Assembly (NCBI RefSeq): GCF_001968815.1
Contig: NZ_MIEQ01000096.1
Span: 434,001-498,000 of the forward strand
Origin: Motiliproteus sp. MSK22-1
GTDB lineage: Bacteria; Pseudomonadota; Gammaproteobacteria; Pseudomonadales; Balneatricaceae
DNA length: 64,000 nucleotides
Reading direction: 5' to 3'
The translations under genes were made by a program, and so were the position numbers. The notes beneath the pieces were generated by a model. That model was not told the DNA's origin. It made no database searches and saw only the letters and a list, made by a program, of their open reading frames with translations. Below are positions 46,102-56,620 of this stretch, one piece after another (positions within the stretch are counted from its first letter, which is position 1; every line of letters begins with the position of its first letter).

Positions 46102-46419
46102 TTCTTCCCATTGACCATTTGTGTAGAGTGCGCGGTATCGATCCGTAGTCGTTTATCGCGTTGGGCATTTCGAGAGAGGCAGACATCATAGCGATGCCTC
46201 AGCAAAAGGCAAAGTTGGTTTGGGTCGTTTATATGGTAGGCGTCGCTAATTGGAGGTTGTTTGTCGCTATCAATGAGATGCAGGTGACAAATTAAGGTTA
46301 ACTTGCCGGTAGTTTGAACAGGTAGGTGCCAATGGCTCTTTTTCTATACCGCAGTCGGCAAATGTCAGCATTATTTATGTGTTTCGTTTCAACTGCATTT
46401 TTGGGGTGGGAGTAATTAT
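46102..46419. other. Divergent cbiB/cobQ intergenic region, no riboswitch seen
   Basis: These 318 bases separate divergent cobalamin genes. I looked for the conserved B12-box of cobalamin riboswitches on both strands and found none. No strong terminator hairpin or known operator is apparent. GGGAG at 46409-46413 is the ribosome site of cobQ. Confidence 0.5.
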
Positions 46420-47889
46420 TTGAAAAGTCAGCAGACTTTAATGGTTCAGGGGACAACCTCTGATGCAGGAAAAAGTGCTTTGGTGGCGGCAATCTGCAGG
46501 GTGTTATACCGTCGAGGCATTTCAGTGGCTCCTTTCAAACCACAGAACATGGCACTGAATAGTGCCGTATCCGTGGATGGGGGGGAAATTGGTCGGGCCC
46601 AGGCGGTGCAAGCTTATGCCTGTGGTCTGGAACCCCATACTGATATGAACCCTGTGTTGCTGAAACCCAATACGGATATCGGTGCGCAGGTCATTATTCA
46701 GGGGCATGCCGTTGACGATATGGATGCCCGGGATTATCACCAATATAAGCCCCGAGCCATGGCTGCGGTGCTCGAGTCCTATGAGCGTTTAAAGCGCCAG
46801 TACGATGTTATTCTGGTTGAAGGGGCTGGAAGTCCGGCGGAAATTAATCTCCGAGACCGGGATATCGCCAATATGGGATTTGCCGAGGAGGTAGACTGCC
46901 CGGTAATTATTGTTGCCGATATCGACAGAGGTGGAGTGTTTGCACATTTGGTGGGAACTCTGGAACTGCTTTCAGCCAGCGAGCAGAACCGTGTTAGAGG
47001 GTTTGTTATTAACAAATTTCGTGGCGATATAGGGCTGCTGAAACCGGGTAACGAGTGGCTGGAACAGCGGACTGATAAGCCGGTGCTTGGAGTATTGCCT
47101 TACCTGATGAATCTGCATTTGGAAGCCGAAGATGCTGTTGCCAGGGATACTGTGGCCAGCGTTGATAAATGTTTACTGAAGGTCGTCGTTCCTGTCTTTC
47201 CGCGAATATCCAATCACACTGATTTTGATCCTCTTCGCCTTAATCCACAGGTTGATATTCAGTTTATCGGACCCGGACAGGCAATCCCAGCTGCTGATTT
47301 GATTATCCTTCCTGGATCCAAGAGTGTCGCTGCTGATCTCGAATGGTTGCGAACTCAGGGCTGGGAGAGTGCTATCCACAAGCATCTTCGTTATGGTGGA
47401 AAGGTTCTGGGTATCTGTGGTGGTTTTCAGATGTTAGGGCAGGAAATTAATGACCCCCATGGTATTGAAGGACCTGCAGGGTCCTGCCGGGGGTTGCAGT
47501 TACTGGATTTTAACACGACTTTACAGCCGGGTAAGCAGTTGCTGCGGGTCAGCGGAAAGATCAACCTTCCAGGAGCGCCTGTCATTGATGGATATGAAAT
47601 ACATACGGGGATAAGTGAGGGGTCTGCACTGGAGCGATCTGCGGTTAGTCTTGAAAATCGTTCTGATGGGGTTATATCAGAGGATAACCAGATTCTGGGT
47701 ACTTATCTTCACGGGCTGTTTGAACAAAGTTCGGCATGCTCAAGCTTGCTGGAATGGTCGGGAGTTGATAAAGATCAGATAAAAACACTAAACTATCAAC
47801 AGCTTAGAGAAGAGGGTGTCAATCGTCTGGCTGACACGGTGGAAGAGTATCTGGGGTTTGAGACTCTGGCAAAAATATTAAATCTCTAA
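46420..47889 (+). CDS. cobQ: Cobyric acid synthase
   Basis: Amidates four carboxyl groups of adenosylcobyrinic a,c-diamide, using glutamine and ATP. The 489 residues contain an N-terminal dethiobiotin-synthetase-like ATPase ([17 protein letters not shown], then [16 protein letters not shown]) and a C-terminal type-1 glutaminase domain with the nucleophile Cys in [12 protein letters not shown] and the His of GTYLHGLFE. The start is a TTG with GGGAG six bases upstream; the next in-frame ATG (46441) would shorten it by seven residues. It is divergent from cbiB. Confidence 0.95.
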   Translation: MKSQQTLMVQGTTSDAGKSALVAAICRVLYRRGISVAPFKPQNMALNSAVSVDGGEIGRAQAVQAYACGLEPHTDMNPVLLKPNTDIGAQVIIQGHAVDDMDARDYHQYKPRAMAAVLESYERLKRQYDVILVEGAGSPAEINLRDRDIANMGFAEEVDCPVIIVADIDRGGVFAHLVGTLELLSASEQNRVRGFVINKFRGDIGLLKPGNEWLEQRTDKPVLGVLPYLMNLHLEAEDAVARDTVASVDKCLLKVVVPVFPRISNHTDFDPLRLNPQVDIQFIGPGQAIPAADLIILPGSKSVAADLEWLRTQGWESAIHKHLRYGGKVLGICGGFQMLGQEINDPHGIEGPAGSCRGLQLLDFNTTLQPGKQLLRVSGKINLPGAPVIDGYEIHTGISEGSALERSAVSLENRSDGVISEDNQILGTYLHGLFEQSSACSSLLEWSGVDKDQIKTLNYQQLREEGVNRLADTVEEYLGFETLAKILNL

Positions 47890-48218
47890 TTCGATTTGAA
47901 TTTTTCCAGATTCACTTCCAAACTAGAGGGAAGGAATATTATACGGCCGTTTGAATATGTTGAACCAGATCAGCCCAACATAGGTTGCTGATAGTACAGA
48001 AATTGGATATTTTTGATCTAATTGTCTTGATAGGGGAAGATAAATTGGCTCAAAAATATACTATACGCTGATCAATCAGGATTTTGATACTATGGTTTTT
48101 CACCATAAAGTGGCGTAGGTTTGTACAAGGAAAATTGTGAGCCTTTACTGGAGACTCTGTCATCGTCTGCAGGTTTGCTGAGGCTCTCAATACCGGCCAA
48201 TTACCAGAGGTCTGGGTA
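47890..48218. other. Intergenic region between cobQ and a diguanylate cyclase gene
   Basis: These 329 bases contain AT-rich stretches around 47995-48070 that may hold the promoter of the downstream gene. I see no ORF with a ribosome site, no terminator hairpin and no known operator. Confidence 0.4.
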
Positions 48219-49580
48219 GTGATTTTATGTACCCCTAAACAATCTCAACACTGTGGCTGTCTAGATGTTTTATACAGGTCATTGATGATTGCTACCTTGC
48301 TTTTGCTGCCATCTATGCATGCTTTTGGTGATGTTCTTTCAGGAGATTTGCAGCATCTTTCAGTCGAGTACCTGCCCGTTACACTAGTCGTTAATACTCC
48401 TGTCTCTATGGAGATAAGCCTTCAAACAGATAGTTCTCAGCCTTCAGGTCGATCTGACAACGCTGTCCCCATGATTTCACCAACTAAACTCGATGACTCT
48501 GTTACGGAAGCGGATACAAGGGAGTCTGTGGTTACAGCAGCGGAAAAGAGCGGGGCAGACACTACTGGGTTTGACTGGGGGCATATCTATGTGCGCATAG
48601 GTATTGTCATCGCTGCTGGACTGATGTTCATGAGCGTATTGCTTAGTTACTTTAACAGGAGGTTGCGTCGGGAAGTTGAGCAACGCTGGCGTGTTGAGGA
48701 AAAACTGCAAGATAGCGAAAGCCGTTTAAGCCTGGCTTTGTGGGGCGCTAACCTGGGTTGTTGGGACTGGGATCTTGATACAGGGCTGGTTCATATTGAT
48801 GCCCATGGTGCTGAAATGCTTGGTGGAAAAGCAGAAGCGTTGGATGTTGATATCAATCAGGAAGATAAGATTGCGGAAATATTCCTATCGCTTGTAGAGG
48901 ATATGGATTCTGATGAGGTTAAGGCTGAACGGCACATTAAGGTGAATTCAGGGTCTCGTTGGGTGTTAATCAGAGGAAGACGGTTACGGCATAGCTCTGG
49001 TCGATCACGGGCCTTTGGCACGGTGATGGATGTCAGTACTGATCATGCGTATCAGGAAAAGTTAGTCAAGCTTTCAATTACCGATCCTTTAACGGGTCTT
49101 CTCAATCGCCGCTATTTCTTTGATCGCCTGAATCAAAGCTGTTCTCATTGTCAGCGAGACAATAATTTAATTTCTATTGCCTTATTGGATATTGATAACT
49201 TCAAAGAAGTTAACGACAACTACGGTCATTTGGCAGGCGATCAAACTCTGGCTCAATTTGCTCAGATGCTCAAAGAGGATTGTCGTCCTTATGATCTGGT
49301 GGCTCGTTTTGGAGGAGAAGAGTTTATTATTTTGTTTTTTGGTATGGGGAAGCATCAGGCGAATAAGGTTCTGGAGCGATACCAGGAGCGTTTGCGGACC
49401 ACTCAGATCGTGACAGACGGTAATCGTTTATACTGCACTTTCAGTTGTGGTATAGCCGACAGCAATGAAATAGCTCCAGGTAAGCTGGGTTCTAATGAGA
49501 TGGTGAAGTTGGCCGATGAGCGGCTTTATTACGCTAAAGGGAATGGTCGCAATCAAATAGTATTGGAATCGGTTGCATAG
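48219..49580 (+). CDS. Membrane-bound diguanylate cyclase (GGDEF)
   Basis: The 453 residues include a signal or anchor segment (about 20-37), a periplasmic stretch, a membrane helix (about 125-145), a PAS-like domain (about 160-280) and a GGDEF domain (about 290-450). The active site reads RFGGEEF, and RPYD five residues upstream is the inhibitory I-site. SITDPLTGLLNRRYFF starts the cyclase domain. It should make c-di-GMP under feedback control. The GTG at 48219 with GAGG upstream is used; an in-frame ATG 22 codons later could be the start. Confidence 0.9.
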   Translation: MILCTPKQSQHCGCLDVLYRSLMIATLLLLPSMHAFGDVLSGDLQHLSVEYLPVTLVVNTPVSMEISLQTDSSQPSGRSDNAVPMISPTKLDDSVTEADTRESVVTAAEKSGADTTGFDWGHIYVRIGIVIAAGLMFMSVLLSYFNRRLRREVEQRWRVEEKLQDSESRLSLALWGANLGCWDWDLDTGLVHIDAHGAEMLGGKAEALDVDINQEDKIAEIFLSLVEDMDSDEVKAERHIKVNSGSRWVLIRGRRLRHSSGRSRAFGTVMDVSTDHAYQEKLVKLSITDPLTGLLNRRYFFDRLNQSCSHCQRDNNLISIALLDIDNFKEVNDNYGHLAGDQTLAQFAQMLKEDCRPYDLVARFGGEEFIILFFGMGKHQANKVLERYQERLRTTQIVTDGNRLYCTFSCGIADSNEIAPGKLGSNEMVKLADERLYYAKGNGRNQIVLESVA

Positions 49581-49853
49581 TGTTTTGAATTTTCTGTATT
49601 TTAGCTCTGGCCCCTGTAAACGATTCTGCGAATGATACTGCATTCCTGCGTATTCAGATAATGCAAACCTCCCCTGGCCGTATTGTAATTTTTCACTAAC
49701 AAACCTCAGCTTTGAGGTTATAATCGCATTTTGCACAAATTCTTCAAATTCTGCTGCTGGCTGCTGATAGTAGCTTCGGTTTTTGTTACTGAGGCTGATG
49801 TACTGATGTCGCTTTTGCAGAATTAACTCAATATAACGGAGTCAAAATAGACT

Positions 49854-51056
49854 GTGATCATCAAACCGAAAATCCGTGGCTTTATTTGTACAACGACCCA
49901 TCCTGTCGGTTGTGACGTTAACGTTCAGCAACAGATTCAATATACCCAGTCTAAAGGTCCGATTGAAGGCGGACCAAAGCGTGTGTTGGTTATCGGTTCT
50001 TCCAGCGGTTATGGACTTTGTTCGCGAATAGCCGCTGCTTTTGGTTCTGGTGCATCGACCATCGGTGTTTTCTTTGAAAAACCAGGAACTGAGCGAAAAA
50101 CAGGTACCGCTGGTTGGTATAACTCAGCAGCCTTTGATAAAGCTGCCAAGTCAGCAGGTCTCTATTCTAAAAGCATCAATGGTGATGCTTTTTCTCACCA
50201 AGCTAAACAAACTGCGATTGATCTGATAAAGCAAGATCTGGGGCAAATAGATCTGGTTGTTTATTCCCTGGCATCTCCTGTTCGAAAGCTGCCTGATAGC
50301 GGCGAAGTTGTTCGTTCCTGTCTAAAACCGATTGGCGAGACATACCGTTCTACTGCGGTGGATACCAATAAGAACTGTATCATTGAAACTGAAGTTGAAC
50401 CTGCCACTGAACAGGAAATTGAAGATACAATTACGGTGATGGGCGGGCAAGACTGGGAGCTGTGGATGGATGCACTTGATCAGGCTGGCGTTCTGGCTGA
50501 GGGCTGCAGGTCTGTTTCTTACAGTTACATTGGTACCAGTATCACCTGGCCGATTTACTGGGATGGCGCTTTGGGTAAGGCAAAAATCGATTTGGACCGC
50601 GCAGCCGGTGAAATCAATGCCAAGCTTGCTAAAAAAGGGGGCGGGGCAAACGTTGCGGTACTGAAAAGTGTAGTAACCCAGGCAAGTTCAGCGATACCGG
50701 TAATGCCTCTTTATATTGCCATGGCTTTTAAGGTAATGAAGGAGAAGGGGGTACATGAAGGCTGTATTGAGCAGATTGATCGTTTGTTCCGCACTCAGCT
50801 GTTTAAGGACGACGGTTCTTCATTCGAAACCGATGAACAGAATAGAATCCGCATGGATGATTGGGAGCTGGCTGATGATATTCAAGATGCCTGTCGAACT
50901 ATCTGGCCGAAAGTGACCACTGAAAATCTCTCTGAGTTAACAGATTACCAGGGATATAAGGAAGAATTCCTGCGTTTGTTCGGTTTTGATATTGACGGTG
51001 TGGACTATGATGCGGATGTGAGTCCGGTCGCTGACTTTGACGTCATCAATCTTTGA
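49854..51056 (+). CDS. fabV: Enoyl-ACP reductase FabV
   Basis: This 400-residue NADH-dependent reductase performs the last step of each fatty-acid elongation round. The N-terminus [21 protein letters not shown] is characteristic of the family, [17 protein letters not shown] binds NADH, and the Y-x8-K active site is visible in [11 protein letters not shown]. FabV is naturally less sensitive to triclosan than FabI. The GTG start is supported by alignment of the conserved first residues, although GGAG is 12 bases upstream. Monocistronic, with a terminator at 51125-51152. Confidence 0.96.
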   Translation: MIIKPKIRGFICTTTHPVGCDVNVQQQIQYTQSKGPIEGGPKRVLVIGSSSGYGLCSRIAAAFGSGASTIGVFFEKPGTERKTGTAGWYNSAAFDKAAKSAGLYSKSINGDAFSHQAKQTAIDLIKQDLGQIDLVVYSLASPVRKLPDSGEVVRSCLKPIGETYRSTAVDTNKNCIIETEVEPATEQEIEDTITVMGGQDWELWMDALDQAGVLAEGCRSVSYSYIGTSITWPIYWDGALGKAKIDLDRAAGEINAKLAKKGGGANVAVLKSVVTQASSAIPVMPLYIAMAFKVMKEKGVHEGCIEQIDRLFRTQLFKDDGSSFETDEQNRIRMDDWELADDIQDACRTIWPKVTTENLSELTDYQGYKEEFLRLFGFDIDGVDYDADVSPVADFDVINL

Positions 51057-51124
51057 TCGTTAGTGTTGAGCAGGATTGTTCACGCCAGTAGATATCGTCA
51101 ATAGCTTTTATTCTGGTTAAACGG

Positions 51125-51152
51125 AGAAGCGGTATTTTATATCGCTTCTTTT
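51125..51152 (+). terminator. Intrinsic terminator downstream of fabV
   Basis: AGAAGCG (51125-51131) pairs with CGCTTCT (51143-51149) around an AT-rich 11-base loop, and the stem runs into TTTCTTG on the plus strand. It lies 69 bases past the fabV stop. Confidence 0.7.
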
Positions 51153-51306
51153 CTTGCCCTGTTTTCACTTGTTCTTTTCCAAAAAATAAAACCATATCTA
51201 AATCATGGTTTTGTGGTTTGCTTAGACTTTTGATGAATAGTCTTTTTATTTCACTTCGCTATGCTTTCGATTCTCAGAATAACAACTTTTCTTGAGGTTC
51301 GAAAAA

Positions 51307-51705
51307 ATGGATCTGCAAGCAGCACTCACTCTAGCCAGCCAACATAACGCAGCAAACGTTATTGGGCTTCAGCTTCATGGTCGGTCTATTGAGGTCTATC
51401 GTCCCCGGTATAGTGAAGGTGGTAAACGCTGCCAGGTGGAATACCGTGAGGGCATGCTATTTCAAGACCCTGTAGGCTGTGATCTTTTAGAGAAAGATAG
51501 TCTTCCAGAGGATGCATCGCAATTGGATTATTTCGTTGCACCACTCAGTGATGACGAACTTGATGCAATTATCGATCAGCGGGGAGAGGTTATACTGCAC
51601 CGCTTGTTGGAAGGCGCTCCCAACCCTGAGGGCTGTGACAGTCCGCGGCAAAAGGCAGCCTTTACTTCCTGGTGCATAGCAGCCTTAGCTCAGCGTAATG
51701 GATGA
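51307..51705 (+). CDS. Hypothetical protein of unknown function
   Basis: A 132-residue soluble, acidic protein. GAGG lies nine bases before the ATG at 51307, which is preferred to a TTG five codons earlier. I do not recognise a family. The N-terminal third (AALTLASQHNAANVIGLQLHGRSIEVYRPRY) looks like an alpha/beta fold. Four cysteines are scattered (KRCQVEY, VGCDLL, EGCDSP, SWCIAA). An acidic helix, LSDDELDAIIDQRGEVILHR, lies near the C-terminus. It converges with the HutG-like gene, two bases apart. No signal or membrane span. Confidence 0.68.
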   Translation: MDLQAALTLASQHNAANVIGLQLHGRSIEVYRPRYSEGGKRCQVEYREGMLFQDPVGCDLLEKDSLPEDASQLDYFVAPLSDDELDAIIDQRGEVILHRLLEGAPNPEGCDSPRQKAAFTSWCIAALAQRNG

Positions 51706-51707
51706 GT

Positions 51708-52655
51708 TTAATCATCCCTGAGGATTCGGTAGCATAACCGTGCCGCCAACTGAGCGGTGCGGTTATCAATATCCAGGTCAGGATTATATTCTGCAATATC
51801 TGCCATCCGCAGTTTACTGCCAGCCAAGCGTTTGCATTCATCTATAAGTACTTCCATCACATCCAGCGAAATTCCCCTCGGTGCAGGAGTGCTTACTCCG
51901 GGGGCATTTGCAGCAGGCAGTGAGTCCAGATCAATGGTCAGGTAGAGCGCAGCTAACGGAGTAATGAACTCCTCCAGTAACTTGAATGCTTTCTCCAGCT
52001 GCCAACCGTTTAATTGATCGTCTTTCAGGTATCTAACACCCAATTCTTTTGCTCGTTGGAATAGAGCCTGTGTATTGGAGCTTTCGCTGATACCTAAGCA
52101 GGCATAACTGAATTCGCGCCCAGATTGAACGCAGTGCTCTGCAATTTGTAAAAATGGGGTGCCGGAGCTTGGACGGTGATCCTGTTTGAGATCAAAGTGT
52201 GCATCAAAACTGAGAATGCCGATATTGCCAGTGACGCGGGTTGACAGAAATCGCTCCAGTCCAAGATAGTTTCCAACGGCTATTTCATGGCTTCCTCCGA
52301 GCACCAGAGGAAAGTGCCCTTGGTTTAAAAGCTTGTAAACCCAGTCTGTCTGCAATTCTGAAAGCTCAGTCAGGTTGCTCAGGTCACAGTGTAAATTGCC
52401 CGCATCATAAAGAGTTTTTTCCAGGTTCCAGGGCAAAGGGGCCAATGCTCTGCGGATACCGTTAGGGCCTTTTCTTGCTCCATGACGACCCTGATTTCGC
52501 CGCACGCCTTCGTCTGAACAGATACCTAGAATAGCAATGCCCGGTTGGTCCATCTGGTCTATAGGGTGAATAACCTGATGCCAGCGCTGGCAAGGTCCTT
52601 CTTCGTAGTCATCAATGCGCCCCTGCCAGATATCATTCTTCATTTCCTCATACAT
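51708..52655 (-). CDS. hutG: Ureohydrolase, formimidoylglutamase-like
   Basis: The 315-residue arginase-family enzyme has intact Mn2+ ligands: LGGSHEIAVGNY (His), SFDAHFDLK (DxHxD) and TIDLDSLPAANAPGVS (DxD). The N-terminal pattern DIWQGRIDDYEEGPCQRWHQ is close to HutG, which hydrolyses N-formimidoyl-glutamate to formamide and glutamate in histidine degradation. No hutUHI gene is adjacent, so a different guanidino or amidino substrate remains possible. It is divergent from nothing and stands alone on the minus strand. Confidence 0.86.
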   Translation of the reverse strand: MYEEMKNDIWQGRIDDYEEGPCQRWHQVIHPIDQMDQPGIAILGICSDEGVRRNQGRHGARKGPNGIRRALAPLPWNLEKTLYDAGNLHCDLSNLTELSELQTDWVYKLLNQGHFPLVLGGSHEIAVGNYLGLERFLSTRVTGNIGILSFDAHFDLKQDHRPSSGTPFLQIAEHCVQSGREFSYACLGISESSNTQALFQRAKELGVRYLKDDQLNGWQLEKAFKLLEEFITPLAALYLTIDLDSLPAANAPGVSTPAPRGISLDVMEVLIDECKRLAGSKLRMADIAEYNPDLDIDNRTAQLAARLCYRILRDD

Positions 52656-52738
52656 ACTTATGGCCTCTCTGAATAGCGACAGAGTTGATGTCTAAACTAG
52701 GGTGAAAGAATGTCTGTATATATCTCCATAAGGGCAGG

Positions 52739-53260
52739 CTAGAGACATGTAAATGTTTGTTCAGCATAGTGCCGGGCTCCTTTTGGACTCAGTTGACTGG
52801 ATAGCAGCTGGAACTCGGTAACGCTAAACGTGAAACGATGATTGTTATTCAAGGCAAGGAAATTATTTAGTTTTGGTGGGTTTTGGTGATCCATGCGTCC
52901 CAACGTTATATGAGGATGAAATTTCCTGCTTCCCAGCTTCAATGCTTTGAGTTCTGATAGCTGATAGCGAATGGCTTGTTCCAGGTTACGAAGATTCTGA
53001 TCAAGCTGGACCCCAAGCCAAAGTACACCCGAACGAAAACTGCCGATGCCATGACAATTTAATTCAAATTCGGGGAACTGCACCATTTTCAGCTGCTTTG
53101 CTATCGGACTTAACTGAGAAGGGTTCACTTCGCCGATAAATACCAGCGTGATATGCCGTTGTTCGGAGGGCAACCAGCGAATCCGAGGTAAGCCCCAGCA
53201 AATTTCGTCAATTTTCTGCTTCATTGGCTCTGGTAAATCGATACTGGTAAACAATCGCAT
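52739..53260 (-). CDS. thpR: RNA 2',3'-cyclic phosphodiesterase (2H family)
   Basis: A 173-residue 2H phosphoesterase with both HxT motifs: HITLVFIGEV near residue 40 and HPHITLGRMD near residue 128. It opens the 2',3'-cyclic phosphate of RNA; formerly annotated as 2'-5' RNA ligase (LigT). The ATG at 53260 with GGGGGAA upstream is preferred over an in-frame start at 53278. Standalone gene; no genetic clue to a specific RNA. Confidence 0.93.
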   Translation of the reverse strand: MRLFTSIDLPEPMKQKIDEICWGLPRIRWLPSEQRHITLVFIGEVNPSQLSPIAKQLKMVQFPEFELNCHGIGSFRSGVLWLGVQLDQNLRNLEQAIRYQLSELKALKLGSRKFHPHITLGRMDHQNPPKLNNFLALNNNHRFTFSVTEFQLLSSQLSPKGARHYAEQTFTCL

Positions 53261-53639
53261 GATTCCCCCGGAAAACAATACTGAAAATGGAATATGCCTT
53301 CTGTGTATCTATCCTTAATTCAGAATAGTTTAGGAAACCTATGAATAGTTCTATTAAATAATAGCCATATTTAATGATAAGCGTAGAGATTCGCCTCTTG
53401 ATGTTGACTAAATAGTCTATAGTTATACGAAGCTTAGGGATTCTATTTGGGATATTTACAATGGATGTTGAAGACTCATACCTTTTCCTTGATTTACAGC
53501 ATAAGCCTATCGGCGTTCCCGTATATTCTGGACTTTTTTTCATTGTTTTTATCATTCTGCTGCAATGACAATATTTTGGCATCGTCTGTATTGGCCTGTG
53601 TTACAGGCTTTGACAAACCAAATGGAAAGAGGTGTATAA
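53261..53639. other. Divergent thpR / response-regulator intergenic region
   Basis: These 379 AT-rich bases hold the ribosome site AGAGGTG of the downstream gene and presumably both promoters. An ORF-like opening at 53447-53653 has no ribosome site and overlaps the next start, so I do not call it. Confidence 0.45.
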
Positions 53640-55793
53640 ATGTGGAGCAATGAAGGTTCAAAGTTACTGGTGGTGGATGATGAGGCGGCCAATCGTAAAC
53701 TACTGTCCGTAATCCTGAAGGCTCAAAAATATGATGTATTTTGTGTTGATGGTGGGGAGGCGGCGATCGAGGCTATGATCAGTTATGAACCGGATGTGAT
53801 CATATCTGATGTGATGATGCCTTTGATGGATGGGTACGAGCTGACCCGTTTTTTGAAGAACGATCAGCGTTTCGAACATATCCCTATCGTTCTGGCTACC
53901 TCCCTGGCTGACCGGGACTCACGAATAAAGGGGCTGGAGGCTGGTGCAGAGGATTTTATCACCAAGCCTATTGATCGAATCGAGTTAATTGCGCGTGTCA
54001 ATAATCTGCTGCGCCAGAAGAAGCTCAACGACTTATTGCGACGAAATAACCGGTTGTTGAGAGAGCATGATCTGCTAACCGGTCTTCCTGGTCGCGAAGG
54101 CTTTAGTGTCTATCTTGAGCAAGCACTTAAATCAGCAAAGCTGGCTGCTACAGCCGTTAATTTGATGACCATTGATATTGACCACTTTAAGAAGGTCAAC
54201 GTCACCTTGGGACAAAAGATTGGTGATCAGGTGATCACTACAATGGCTGATCGCATAAATGCTGTTATTGGCTCTCAAGGCATTCTGGGGAGGAGTGGAG
54301 GCAATGAGTTTACTATTCTGTTCCATGACAAAGACTCGCAACAACTGATCATCCTCTCGGAGTCTATCCAGCAGGCCATCAGGAAGCTGATTATAGTTGC
54401 AGAAACGGAAGTTGTACTGACAGCCAGTATTGGTATTGCCAGTTATCCTCAGGATTCGAGCGATACAGATGAACTGATAAAGCGTTCCCAGGTGGCCATG
54501 CATCAGGCAAAGGCTGAAGGAGGGGACGCCTCCTTCTGGTATGCAGAAAAAATGGATGAAGGTGCCCATAAAAGATTAAGGCTTGAAGCAGAATTGCGAC
54601 AGGCGCTTGAGCTTGGTCAGTTTGTTTTATTTTATCAGCCTCAGGTAGAGCTGCGAACAGGTCGAGTGATCGGTATGGAGGCGTTGATTCGTTGGCAACA
54701 TCCGCAAAGGGGTCTGATACCACCAGCAGAATTTATTCCTATTGCTGAAGAAACCGGTTTGATAATCCCAATTGGAGAGTGGGTTTTACGTCAGGCCTGT
54801 TTGCAGAATAAGAGATGGCAGGAAAAGGGTATTCCTCCTATACGGGTGGCGGTTAATTTGTCCCCTGAACAATTTCGGGCATCTGACTTAAGTGCCAAGG
54901 TCGAGCAAGCACTCCAGGAATCCGGTTTGGAAGGGCAGTATCTTGAACTGGAAGTGACAGAAAGCGGCACCATGAAGGATATTGACAGCAGTATTGAGGT
55001 GATGAACTACCTGAAAAGTTTGGGTGTAGAGTTTGCCATTGATGATTTCGGTACGGGTTATTCTTGTCTCAGCTATCTCAAGAAGCTTCCGATTGACCGG
55101 ATTAAGATTGATCAGTCATTTGTCCGTAACATGACAACAGAGCCCCAGGATGCGGTGATTGCATTAACAGTCATTGCGATGGCTCATAGTCTTAAACGAA
55201 AAGTTATTGCCGAAGGTGTTGAAACGATCGAACATGTTAATTATCTGCGTCGTAATGGTTGCGAGGATATACAGGGTTATTATTTCAGCAGGCCTCTGCC
55301 TGCAGAAGAGGCAACTCAGTTGCTGATAAACGATAGACAGATTATTTTCACGGAGCATGAAGCGGAAAGAACAAGGACTTTGCTACTGGTGGATGATGAA
55401 CAGAATATTACGGCATCATTGGCCCGTGTACTCAGAAAGGCCGGCTATCGGATATTGATCGCAAACAGTGCTTTTGAAGGGTTGGATATCCTGGCAAGAG
55501 AACCGGTTGACGTGATTGTTGCTGACCAGATCATGCCTAAAATGTGTGGGACCGAATTTCTGCGGAGCGTAAAGGAATTACATCCTGATACCGTGCGAAT
55601 CATACTCAGTGGGTACGCGCAACTGGAGCATATAACCCGTGCTATAAATGACGGAGCAGTATACAAATTCATGAGCAAGCCCTGGGATGATGAAAACCTG
55701 CGAGCGAGTATTAAAGATGCATTTGAGTATCTGGAGCTGAAACGCGTTTATACAGAGAAGGGTGCGATGAAAATATTGCCGTTTTCGGGTTAG
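53640..55793 (+). CDS. REC-GGDEF-EAL-REC two-receiver c-di-GMP protein
   Basis: The 717 residues run receiver (about 8-120, phospho-Asp in VIISDVMMP), GGDEF (about 140-295), EAL (about 310-560) and a second receiver (about 578-700, Asp in VIVADQIMP). The GGDEF motif is degenerate (RSGGNEF) and no RxxD I-site precedes it, so cyclase activity is doubtful. The EAL motifs are intact ([48 protein letters not shown]), so c-di-GMP hydrolysis is likely. Receivers at both ends suggest two phosphorelay inputs. AGAGGTG precedes the ATG. Confidence 0.93.
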   Translation: MWSNEGSKLLVVDDEAANRKLLSVILKAQKYDVFCVDGGEAAIEAMISYEPDVIISDVMMPLMDGYELTRFLKNDQRFEHIPIVLATSLADRDSRIKGLEAGAEDFITKPIDRIELIARVNNLLRQKKLNDLLRRNNRLLREHDLLTGLPGREGFSVYLEQALKSAKLAATAVNLMTIDIDHFKKVNVTLGQKIGDQVITTMADRINAVIGSQGILGRSGGNEFTILFHDKDSQQLIILSESIQQAIRKLIIVAETEVVLTASIGIASYPQDSSDTDELIKRSQVAMHQAKAEGGDASFWYAEKMDEGAHKRLRLEAELRQALELGQFVLFYQPQVELRTGRVIGMEALIRWQHPQRGLIPPAEFIPIAEETGLIIPIGEWVLRQACLQNKRWQEKGIPPIRVAVNLSPEQFRASDLSAKVEQALQESGLEGQYLELEVTESGTMKDIDSSIEVMNYLKSLGVEFAIDDFGTGYSCLSYLKKLPIDRIKIDQSFVRNMTTEPQDAVIALTVIAMAHSLKRKVIAEGVETIEHVNYLRRNGCEDIQGYYFSRPLPAEEATQLLINDRQIIFTEHEAERTRTLLLVDDEQNITASLARVLRKAGYRILIANSAFEGLDILAREPVDVIVADQIMPKMCGTEFLRSVKELHPDTVRIILSGYAQLEHITRAINDGAVYKFMSKPWDDENLRASIKDAFEYLELKRVYTEKGAMKILPFSG

Positions 55794-55835
55794 CTTGCTT
55801 CAGTTTACCGGGTTGCCTGAGATAGTGGGCTTAGA

Positions 55836-56540
55836 TCACTCTGGAAGTGATAGTTTGTGACCTTGATTGCGTAACCAGCGACGTTTTTGCAGATAATCCG
55901 GACAGTATTGCTCAACCAGTCGCCAAAACTCTGGAGAGTGATTCAGATGAACCAAGTGGCTTAATTCATGGATGATTACATAGTCAATGATAGCCACCGA
56001 AGCCATTATCAGGCGACTGTTAAGGGTGATTCTTCGGTAGCGATCGCAACTTCCCCAACGGCTTTTGTAGCTCCTTACCTTTAAGCTGGCGTAAGGCAGG
56101 CCCATATGATTACTGAGATGTTGAAGTCGATTGTTCAGGTAGGATTCTGCCTGTTGCTGGTACCATTCTTCCAGCAGCTTCAAACAAAGTTGGGATTGAT
56201 ACTTGGTTGATTGCTCCTTCAATTCAACCCAAAGCTGGTTGTTCCTTAGCGTAACCTGATTCCGGCTTGCTGAATGAATATGCAAAACATGTTCATTACC
56301 AAGAAAGGCTATCTTCATTCCGTTGCTAAGCTGATTATCAGCTGAAGGCTCTTGGTCACACTTCAGTAAGGTCAATTTTTCTCGAATCCAGTCCTGTCGG
56401 TCCTTAACCAGCTGTTTTAGCGTGGATTGAGGTGTGCGATAGGGTGCTAGAAGACAGACGCCGTTTTTTTGAATACGGATGCCGATACTGCCTTTACGTC
56501 GGGTATATTTGATTTCTACGTCAAATTCAAAAGTATTCAC
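55836..56540 (-). CDS. YgjP-like (M48-related) metallopeptidase
   Basis: A 234-residue cytosolic protein of the YgjP/WLM-SprT-like family. The zinc site is VIIHELSHLVHLNHSPEFW, with HExxH and a third histidine seven residues on. KVRSYKSRWGSCDRYRRITLNSRLI is the typical segment before it. Function is not known in vivo; E. coli relatives are named UTP pyrophosphatase or metal-dependent hydrolase in databases. The start is a GTG with no strong Shine-Dalgarno. Confidence 0.88.
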   Translation of the reverse strand: MNTFEFDVEIKYTRRKGSIGIRIQKNGVCLLAPYRTPQSTLKQLVKDRQDWIREKLTLLKCDQEPSADNQLSNGMKIAFLGNEHVLHIHSASRNQVTLRNNQLWVELKEQSTKYQSQLCLKLLEEWYQQQAESYLNNRLQHLSNHMGLPYASLKVRSYKSRWGSCDRYRRITLNSRLIMASVAIIDYVIIHELSHLVHLNHSPEFWRLVEQYCPDYLQKRRWLRNQGHKLSLPE

Positions 56541-56620
56541 GTAAGTCAGGCTTCATGTCAAATATGGGTTGATGATCGGTTTGTTGATTGATTGCTTTGT
56601 CGACTGATAGTTACGTCTGA

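Noticed and set aside
46102-46419. Cobalamin riboswitch
   Set aside because: Conserved B12-box and core not found on either strand by eye.
53447-53653. 68-residue ORF before the REC-GGDEF-EAL-REC gene
   Set aside because: No ribosome site, low-complexity aromatic composition and overlap with the next start codon.
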